From: Clostridiales bacterium | Lineage (GTDB): Bacteria > Bacillota > Clostridia > Oscillospirales > Oscillospiraceae | Length of the DNA: 12,099 nt | Direction: 5' to 3' | NCBI GenBank assembly: GCA_004556965.1 | Contig: SFFE01000039.1 | Location: 1-12,099, forward strand | Shown: piece by piece, positions 7,227 to 12,099 of the stretch | Layout: each line of letters starts with the position of its first letter | Position numbering within the stretch: position 1 is the first letter of the stretch | Translations under genes and position numbers: made by a program | The notes under the pieces: generated by a model | Databases searched by the model: none | What the model was told of the DNA's origin: nothing | The model's input: the letters and a program-made list of their open reading frames with translations, nothing else

Positions 7227-7254
7227 AGAATTGCCCATCAGGAGGGGTATTTTT

Positions 7255-7569
7255 ATGATTGAACTGACCATTCTCGTCGATGATTTCGACTATTCCGACA
7301 AGCTGGACAAGCAGCTTCCCATGATCTTTGAAGCGCTCAGCAGCAGCGGCGAGCTGAATCCCGTGATGAAGCTGGCCTGCAACTCGCCGGAGGCGACCGC
7401 GCGCATCGTCAAGGGCGTGCTGCGCACCATGAGCCGAGACGCGAAGGAGCGGCTGGCCGTGCGCGTGTTCAACAGCAACCGCACCAAGCTGATGAACAAG
7501 GTCAACAAGCTCGCCGCCGACTACGGCATCATCGTAGACGTCTGCGGCTGCAAGGCGGAAAAGCGGTAA
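7255..7569 (+). CDS. Conserved-looking small protein of unknown function (104 aa)
   Basis: I do not recognise this protein. It begins MIELTILVDDFDYSDKLDK, is predicted to be soluble with mixed helix and strand, has no signal peptide or membrane segment, and ends in a short Cys pair (VCGCKAEKR). The middle (about 40-85) is basic and helical (TARIVKGVLRTMSRD, NRTKLMNKVNKLA), which could bind nucleic acid or a protein partner, but that is speculation. The start at 7255 is set by AGGAGG (7240-7245) 9 nt upstream; in-frame sequence further upstream is leader. It is monocistronic, with its own promoter and a strong terminator. Codon use and the tidy signals support a real gene. A compact cytoplasmic regulator or housekeeping accessory protein is possible. 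Confidence 0.85.
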   Translation: MIELTILVDDFDYSDKLDKQLPMIFEALSSSGELNPVMKLACNSPEATARIVKGVLRTMSRDAKERLAVRVFNSNRTKLMNKVNKLAADYGIIVDVCGCKAEKR

Positions 7570-7586
7570 GCGTACCGCATCCTGCA

Positions 7587-7626
7587 AACAGGCGTCCCAG
7601 CCGGGGCGCCTGTTGTTTTTGTTTTT
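7587..7626 (+). terminator. Intrinsic terminator of the 104-aa protein gene
   Basis: A 12-bp stem with one G-T wobble, AACAGGCGTCCC (7587-7598) with GGGGCGCCTGTT (7603-7614), has an AGCC loop and is followed by a T-rich tail (7615-7626). It lies 17 nt after the stop codon. Confidence 0.92.
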
Positions 7627-7721
7627 ATAGTTTACATAAATGTATTAAGTATAAATTATGTAATCTTATGGACACGGCAGGCCTGCAGATCGGGCAATCT
7701 CTGCCGCAGTACATTGCGGAT
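7627..7721. other. A+T-rich gap with short palindrome, no gene
   Basis: Between the terminator at 7626 and repeat B lies about 95 bp. The first 45 bp are strikingly A+T-rich for this window and contain the palindrome TACATAAATGTA (7633-7644). No well-spaced promoter pair or open frame is visible. It could be an operator-like site, or simply relaxed sequence after a terminator. Confidence 0.35.
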
Positions 7722-8113
7722 CGCACATTGGGTAATCCACCCCATTTCTTTCTGCTCGTGCAGAGCGTCAGAGTGGACACGGAATTTTCGCGTTTATGCG
7801 GAAATGGAGTGTAGCGCGTTCATTCTGACGCCGCAAGCGGTTCGCGCGCTGCGAAGCAGGATTGTACGTTTGGCTGCGGTGCGTTACGATCCCGCGTCCT
7901 CCCAGACGCAAGCTTGACTTGCGGCTGGGTAAGGAAGAACGGGGAAGCGGATATGGAGACGCCGCGTTTACGCGGCGGCGAAATGGAGCGCGCCCGTTCT
8001 GACGCCGTCTCCTCGCGGGGCAACCCAACGAAGTGGTTGCCCCGCGAAACAGCGAAGAAATAAGGCGCGGATATGGAGCTTGCCAGCTTGTCTGGGAAGC
8101 AGAATGGAGCAAG
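7722..8113. repeat. Modular hairpin repeat, copy B (non-coding)
   Basis: This is a second, longer copy of the repeat family, between the 3' ends of convergent genes. It opens with the 60 bp (7722-7781) identical to copy A. Stems include 7901-7912 with 7918-7929 (one mismatch, the counterpart of the large stem in A); 7960-7966 with 7971-7977; a perfect 13-bp stem 8013-8025 with 8035-8047; and 8078-8086 with 8092-8100. Linkers of the form GCGGATATGGAG before a stem and AATGGAG...TTCTGACG after it recur at 7798-7830 and 7947-8004. The long stems may also block readthrough between the convergent genes, though none has a clear T-tract. The element ends at the stop codon of the phage-like gene at 8114. 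Confidence 0.85.
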
Positions 8114-9007
8114 TTATTTCTGAGCCGCGGCGCCCGCTTTCAGCGCTGCGATCGTGGCGGCGTCGTAGCCGCTCTTGTTCCAGAGCGCGGCGGGCACCGT
8201 GCCGCCGTTTTTCAGGATGAGCGAGATCTGCGTGCGCGCGTCCGCCTGCGCGGCGCTGGCCTCCTGGGACGCCGCCTTCTCCGCTTCCTCCTGCGCCTTC
8301 TGCTCCGCCTCGGCGGACGCCGCCTTGCGCGCCTGATCGGTGCGGATGCCGGAGGCATAGCGCTCATAGGCGTCCTTGTCCAGATCCAGCAGCGCGCTGA
8401 TGCGCTTCCACGTCTCGTCCCGGTCGCCGCCGCGCGCGGAGAGCAGCGCGTCGAGCGTATCGCGCCGGTCGTCGCGGCTGCCGAGATACCGGTCATACGC
8501 GAGCTGCGCCAGCTCCGGCAGCTTGTCCGCTGCCTTGGCGCGGTAGGCATTGCCCGCCTGCTGCGAGGCCGCGACCGCCGCCGTGGACGCGCGCCCGCCC
8601 GTGAGCGCCGCCGCGTCGCCCAGCGCGTCCTGCGCCGCCAGCTCCGCCTCGCGCAGATACTGCTTGCGGTACGCGCCGTAGAGCGCGTCGGACGCGGGGT
8701 CGTAGTCAAAATCCGCGCCCAGCAGCGAATCGAGCAGGCTGTCGATCTCCTGCGCATACGGGTCGTCCGTCTGGTTCAGCAGCGTCTCGGCCTGAGCGCG
8801 GGCGCTGTCGTCATACTCGCGCACCTCCTGATACGGGAGGTACTGCTCGTACTTGCCGGTCGGCGCGACATCCAGCCCCTCGCCGGCGATCTTGGCGTTG
8901 CGCTGCTGCTCGTAGATCGCGGCGGCAGTATAGTCCCCGCTCTCCACGGAGCGGTTGATCAGCGCCTGATAGTCTGTGTCTTTGTCGTATTTATACTTGG
9001 TGGCCAT
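8114..9007 (-). CDS. Phage-derived structural protein of the alanine-rich 'AALTGG' type
   Basis: 297 aa, last gene of the phage-like operon. The N-terminus carries DYQALINRSVESGDYTAAA followed by IYEQQRNAKIAGEGL. The middle has DALYGAYRKQYLREAEL, AALTGG (133-138), then DKLPELAQLAYDRYLG. From memory, this combination marks a family of hypothetical proteins encoded beside tail and virion genes in gut Firmicutes prophages; I know of no assigned biochemical role. About 220-260 is a charged, alanine-rich helix, probably a coiled coil, and the end (ILKNGGTVPAALWNKSGYD) looks like a short helical C-terminal motif. There is no signal peptide or membrane segment. AAAGGAG (9016-9022) lies 8 nt before the ATG and overlaps the stop of the gene upstream, so the genes are co-transcribed. 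Its position suggests a virion or tail component. Confidence 0.75.
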   Translation of the reverse strand: MATKYKYDKDTDYQALINRSVESGDYTAAAIYEQQRNAKIAGEGLDVAPTGKYEQYLPYQEVREYDDSARAQAETLLNQTDDPYAQEIDSLLDSLLGADFDYDPASDALYGAYRKQYLREAELAAQDALGDAAALTGGRASTAAVAASQQAGNAYRAKAADKLPELAQLAYDRYLGSRDDRRDTLDALLSARGGDRDETWKRISALLDLDKDAYERYASGIRTDQARKAASAEAEQKAQEEAEKAASQEASAAQADARTQISLILKNGGTVPAALWNKSGYDAATIAALKAGAAAQK

Positions 9008-9021
9008 GGGTCATTCTCCTT

Positions 9022-10596
9022 TCATCCTGCCGGAAGCTCCCGGCGCGCGAGACTCAGCAGCCGCCACGCGCCCGTGCCCTGCACGCGCACGCGGAAGTGG
9101 TCGCACCGGCGCGGCACAAGCGGCAGCAGGAAGGTCCGCTTCGCGCCCGCGGAAAACGCGCCCACATCGCGCCAGACGCCGTCGGAATCATACTGCACCT
9201 GCACGGCGACGGCCGCGCCCGCGTCGGCCTCGATGCGAAGCTGCAGGCACAGCAGCCGCTTTTTGTCCGGGCTGGCGCTGTAAAAATCGCCGGTCTCCAT
9301 GGCGCTCTCCAGCGCTGACACGTCGCCCGAACCGAAGCGCCAGACGCCCGTTTCGTCCTGCGCGTAGAGCGCGCCGCCGTACCACGCGAAGGCGGAGGCG
9401 GCAAACGCGTCCTCCCGGCTCCAGAGCGCGGTGCGCGTGTCGTACACGAACAGGTGCGCCTGATCCGCCCCGTCGCGCGCGGAGAGATAGTAGCGCACGC
9501 CGTCCGAGCCGGCCGCGCCGTGCGTGAGCGCGCGGCCCAGCCGGTCGCCGATGCGGCGGGGCGTGCCGCCGGTCGTCGCCATCACGCCGGAGGGCGCGAG
9601 GAAAAAAAGCGTCTCGTCCGCCACGGCGAAGGACGCGCCGCTCGCCGCCTCCGCGCCGGTGAGCGACGACGCGACGAGCTGGAAATTCTCCGGCTTCGTG
9701 CCGTAGAGCTTGTAGAGCACGTCCTCCTTCGTGAACACGACGCAGCCGCGGTAAGCCGCGCAGCCGGTGAAGCGGCCGGGCGAGCCGGTGTCCACGCTCC
9801 ACGCCGCGGTCGAGACCGGGCCGTTTTCGTCCGCTTCGTACCAGTACCAGTTGAGCGGATCGCCCAGGCGCGTACAGTACACGGTGTCGTCCTTGCAGCC
9901 CCAGAGCCGGTTGCCCCAGGCGCAGACGAAGTCCAGATCCGGGATCGCGCGCGTGACGGTGACGGCCGCCTCGCTCTGGGACGTGCCCGCGAGCGTGAAC
10001 GTGTCCTCATAAAACACGAGACGTTTGCCGTCGGCGGAGATCTCGCGGATGATGAACGTGCCGTTATTCGCCGCGTCGCTGCAGCCGGAGATGGTCACAG
10101 CGTCGCCCGCGCGGAAGTAAAACGTAAAATCCGTCTGCGCCGTGAGGGTGTTCGCCCTGGCGCTCTCGCCCTGATACGTGCCGTCCGCGAGCGTGGCGGC
10201 GCCGCTCCACACGGGTTCGGCGGCGGTGATCGTGCGCGCCGCGGGATCGTAGCAGAGCTTGTCCGGCCAGACGAGGACGCGCCCGCAGAGCTCCGCGATC
10301 CGCTTCGGCCCCGGCGTGACGAATCGGATGATGCTCTGGTCGTGATACAGGGCGTTTCCGTCGCACCAGATCAGGCCGGCGGACGAGGCGAACAGGCCGT
10401 TCGCGCCCATGGCAACGTTGTGCACCTTCGTGCGGCCCGGCCGGGTGGCGAGCAGCGGCGCGTCGCCGCAGGTGAGATTCTGCATTTCGTAAATGCCGCC
10501 CTCCCCGCAGGAGGGGCGGTGGTCATAGCCGCCGAAGGAGACCTGCGCGCGCGTCTGGCGCGTCTCGCTCCGGGGCAGTCTGGGTAGCTGTTTCAT
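9022..10596 (-). CDS. Phage virion/tail-type beta-propeller-like protein
   Basis: 524 aa with no signal peptide. Residues 1-40 resemble the entry of phage neck and tail proteins (FGGYDHRPSCGEGGIYEMQN; GGIYEMQNL leads into a 'remove the raw values' type fold). Around 225-265 is AWGNRLWGCKDDTVYCTRLG then DPLNWYWYE, a pattern typical of propeller blades in phage stabilisation or tail proteins. Further blade-like repeats continue to about 430 (VVFTKEDVLYKLYG; LFFLAPSGVMATTGG; LFVYDTRTALWSRED). The last 80 residues are probably a beta-sandwich (PLVPRRCDHFRVRVQGTGAW). The likely role is a tail, neck or receptor-side virion component; the exact place in a particle cannot be read. Start: AAGGAGG (10604-10610) 7 nt upstream, overlapping the stop of the preceding gene. 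It is the middle of a four-gene unit. Confidence 0.8.
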   Translation of the reverse strand: MKQLPRLPRSETRQTRAQVSFGGYDHRPSCGEGGIYEMQNLTCGDAPLLATRPGRTKVHNVAMGANGLFASSAGLIWCDGNALYHDQSIIRFVTPGPKRIAELCGRVLVWPDKLCYDPAARTITAAEPVWSGAATLADGTYQGESARANTLTAQTDFTFYFRAGDAVTISGCSDAANNGTFIIREISADGKRLVFYEDTFTLAGTSQSEAAVTVTRAIPDLDFVCAWGNRLWGCKDDTVYCTRLGDPLNWYWYEADENGPVSTAAWSVDTGSPGRFTGCAAYRGCVVFTKEDVLYKLYGTKPENFQLVASSLTGAEAASGASFAVADETLFFLAPSGVMATTGGTPRRIGDRLGRALTHGAAGSDGVRYYLSARDGADQAHLFVYDTRTALWSREDAFAASAFAWYGGALYAQDETGVWRFGSGDVSALESAMETGDFYSASPDKKRLLCLQLRIEADAGAAVAVQVQYDSDGVWRDVGAFSAGAKRTFLLPLVPRRCDHFRVRVQGTGAWRLLSLARRELPAG

Positions 10597-10608
10597 GCGG
10601 TGTCCTCC

Positions 10609-11280
10609 TTACCCGTTCGCTTCGAGCGCCGCGATGCGGCTCTCGAGCGCGGCGAGCTTGTCGCCGAGGTTCACGTCGCCCAGCAGCACGTCCCCGCTGA
10701 GCTGGATGCGCGCGGCAGAGAGCAGGAGCGACGGGCTTTCGCTGTACCACGCGGTGATGCGCGCGCCGTTCGTGTGGAACACGAGGGATTTGTAAGTGCC
10801 GAAGTCGTCCGCGCCGCCGATGTTGAGCCGGTCGGCGACGGTGGTGATGCCGTTGAGGTCGATCTTGTCGGCGGAGAGCGTGACGCCGCTGCCCGCGTCG
10901 TTGATGGCCGCGACGATGGACGCCGCGTTCACGCCGTTTGCGTCCGCCACGAGCGAGACGGCCGCGCCCTGCTCCGTCACGCGCTGCGAGAGCGCGGCGA
11001 GGCTGCCCTCCGCCGATTCCACGCGCGACTCGATGCTCTGCGCGTCCACGGCAATGGAGGCAAGGTCGCCCTCCGCGTCCCGGATGCGCAGGTAGATCGG
11101 GCCGAGCATGCGCGAGAGCGCCGCGCCGTTGAAGTTTTCCGCGCCGAGGTTCTGCAGCGTGTAGTGCAGGGTGTCCAGCAGCTCGTGCACCGCGCCCTCC
11201 AGCGCGTCGAGCCGCTGCGCGGTGGTTTCCTTGCCGGTGAAGGTCGGCAGCGCCTGTTCCAGCGCGGTCAGCTCCGTCAT
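10609..11280 (-). CDS. Phage tail-type coiled-coil protein
   Basis: 223 aa. It starts MTELTALEQALPTFTGKET and has a long coiled-coil-like stretch (about 65-105, ESRVESAEGSLAALSQRVTE). It then carries NAASIVAAINDAGSGVTLSA and KIDLNGITTVADRL (about 118-152), a signature I know from the C-terminal parts of phage tail-tip and tail-fibre proteins. A beta-rich section follows, and a final coiled coil (LGDKLAALESRIAALEANG) suits a trimer. In most phages this module is fused to a much larger tail protein; here it stands alone. The start codon overlaps the holin stop as ATGA (11277-11280), so translation is coupled. GGGGAGG (11288-11294) lies 7 nt upstream. It is probably a tail-fibre or tip component. 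Confidence 0.8.
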   Translation of the reverse strand: MTELTALEQALPTFTGKETTAQRLDALEGAVHELLDTLHYTLQNLGAENFNGAALSRMLGPIYLRIRDAEGDLASIAVDAQSIESRVESAEGSLAALSQRVTEQGAAVSLVADANGVNAASIVAAINDAGSGVTLSADKIDLNGITTVADRLNIGGADDFGTYKSLVFHTNGARITAWYSESPSLLLSAARIQLSGDVLLGDVNLGDKLAALESRIAALEANG

Positions 11281-11717
11281 GGCGCGTCCTCCCCGCGGCT
11301 GTCCACGCGCTCACGCAGCGCGGCCACCGTCTTTTTCAGAAACGCCGGCATCGGCGCGCCGAGCTTTCCGGCGTTTTCCACGATGCTGCCCAGCTCCGTG
11401 AGCAGATACCACGCCGTCACGAGCGGGAACAGCAGCACGTCGTAGTCCGCCGTGCCGGCGAGCAGTGTGTTCGCCGCGAGATCCAGCAGCGCCGATACGA
11501 GCACCGCCACGATCGAGCCGGTCTTGTGCCACAGGCCCTCGCGCGCGGTGCGGCTGCTCCACGTGCCGGTCTTGACGGCGGCGGCGGTGCCGGTGGCGTA
11601 GTCGAGCAGCATCGCCGCAATCCACAGCGCGGCCAGCCAGCCCGTCCGCCCCCAAAGCCCCGTCAGCGCCGTGACGCCGGCCGTGATCGCAGCCTTGATG
11701 GTTGTCAGTTTGTCCAT
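11277..11717 (-). CDS. Phage holin, toxin-secretion/phage-lysis family (Phage_holin_4_1-like)
   Basis: 146 aa membrane protein, first gene of the operon. Family features run in order: a first hydrophobic segment with WLAALWIAAMLLDYATGT (about 26-43), the charged turn KTGTWSSRTAREGLWHKTG, a second segment (VAVLVSALLDLAANTLL), a third near VTAWYLLTELGSIVENAG, then the GAPMPAFLKKTVAALRE tail. Holins of this family make pores in the inner membrane and time release of endolysin, or support export in non-lytic systems. The start at 11717 is chosen because AAAGGAAG (11724-11731) lies 6 nt upstream; longer in-frame starts would run into repeat C. No endolysin gene is visible next to it, which is unusual. 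No promoter is evident immediately upstream. Confidence 0.92.
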   Translation of the reverse strand: MDKLTTIKAAITAGVTALTGLWGRTGWLAALWIAAMLLDYATGTAAAVKTGTWSSRTAREGLWHKTGSIVAVLVSALLDLAANTLLAGTADYDVLLFPLVTAWYLLTELGSIVENAGKLGAPMPAFLKKTVAALRERVDSRGEDAP

Positions 11718-11783
11718 GGTAAGCTTCCTTTGTTTGATGTGTGTTTGTGGGTGGGTGGGAAGCACGCGACGTGCACCCAGCCC

Positions 11784-11840
11784 AAAGGCTCCCTTGTGTA
11801 AAGGGAGCTGTCGCCGCAGGCGACTGAGGGATTGTCCGTT
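11784..11840. repeat. Tandem-hairpin intergenic module at the head of repeat C
   Basis: Two adjacent hairpins, GCTCCCTT/AAGGGAGC (11788-11808, 5-nt loop) and GTCGCC/GGCGAC (11810-11824, 3-nt loop), are followed by TGAGGGATTGTCCG. I remember this composite as a very common intergenic repeat in gut Clostridia, where it is often mis-annotated as short proteins. Copy B holds a weaker trace (AGGATTGTACG near 7858). Confidence 0.75.
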
Positions 11841-12099
11841 ACGCACGTTGGGTAAGTTACCCCATTTCTTTCTCTCGTCAGAATGAACGCGCTGCATTTC
11901 GTTTCCGGCTGAAGCCGAAAACTCCATGTCCGCTTCTTCATTCTTCCTTTCAAATCCGAAACGGTGTTTCGGATTTGAAAGGACGAGCAGCAGAGCGAAT
12001 GAGTCCGCGTGTTTACACGGGGACGGCGTCAGAAGCCGCTCGCTGCGCTCCGTTTCCGCGGCAAGCGCGAAAACTGCGCATCTGCTCCCGCCTTCTTCC
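11841..12099. repeat. Modular hairpin repeat, copy C (runs to window edge)
   Basis: A third copy of the family found at 5713-5981 and 7722-8113. It opens with a diverged version of the shared head (CGCACGTTGGGTAAGTTACC, then CCATTTCTTTCT). The TTCTGACG linker motif appears inverted at 11877-11902, followed by the stem GTTTCCGGCT/AGCCGAAAAC. A perfect 17-bp stem, 11946-11962 with 11966-11982, has a 3-nt loop and sits at the position of the large stem in copy A, but with different sequence. The rest, to 12099, is more of the same kind of DNA and holds no gene I can support. Confidence 0.75.

Noticed and set aside
5713..8113. CRISPR array, because of repeated short motifs
   Set aside because: Spacing is irregular, units are hairpins of differing sequence, and there are no uniform repeats with unique spacers or cas genes.
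5713..8113. Transposon ends flanking genes 5982-7569
   Set aside because: Copies A and B share a 60-bp head in direct orientation, but no transposase or target-site duplication is visible and the genes between them look like ordinary host genes.
8033..10587. Plus-strand frames of 416 and 377 codons opposite the phage-like operon
   Set aside because: Arg-rich shadows; the minus-strand genes have correctly spaced ribosome binding sites, overlaps and phage signatures.
11718..11927. N-terminal extension of the holin into repeat C
   Set aside because: The extra residues are translated repeat sequence; the AAAGGAAG site at 11724-11731 fixes the start at 11717.
11705..11953. Short frames through the repeat copies with a recurring 'RVHSD' peptide
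   Set aside because: The recurrence comes from the DNA repeat. The frames cross hairpin stems and vary freely where the stems differ, so coding is unlikely.

Overview
The window is GC-rich DNA (A+T-rich only at promoters and terminators) from a Gram-positive bacterium, most likely a gut clostridium of the Oscillospirales type. The grounds are SLH-anchored BspA-type leucine-rich-repeat surface proteins, a lipobox transglutaminase, strong AGGAGG ribosome binding sites, sigma-A-type promoters, and an intergenic hairpin repeat that I remember as common in gut Clostridia. No ribosomal or other taxonomic marker is present, so the placement is inference.

Layout. (1) 1-5631: two paralogous surface-protein genes diverge from a 360-bp promoter region. 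The left one (minus strand, cut by the window edge) and the right one (plus strand) share one plan: signal peptide, BspA-type LRR domain, Cys-x-x-Cys repeats, SLH domains. Their SLH coding regions carry near-identical inverted blocks. The right gene loses its frame exactly at the base that matches window position 1, and its third SLH repeat is missing apart from an out-of-frame tail. (2) 5648-5981: a strong terminator, then hairpin-rich repeat A. (3) 5982-7569: a transglutaminase-like lipoprotein (minus) diverges from a 104-aa protein of unknown function (plus) that has its own promoter, structured leader and terminator. (4) 7627-8113: an A+T-rich island, then hairpin repeat B. (5) 8114-11717: a tight four-gene minus-strand operon of phage origin: holin, coiled-coil tail-type protein, beta-propeller-like virion-type protein, and an alanine-rich structural protein. 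(6) 11784-12099: hairpin repeat C, which begins with a two-hairpin module.

How it fits together. The left half looks like a cell-envelope locus: secreted wall-bound adhesin-like proteins plus a secreted lipoprotein with a cysteine-protease/transglutaminase fold. The phage-like operon has no head, portal, terminase, integrase or visible endolysin gene and lies between two copies of the hairpin repeat, so it is either a remnant or a retained structural/lysis cassette. The most interesting signals are (a) the inverted SLH blocks, whose recombination would swap the C-terminal tails of the two surface proteins, with an assembly artefact as the main alternative; (b) the modular hairpin repeat family, whose stems change sequence while keeping pairing; and (c) the isolated phage cassette between two repeat copies.
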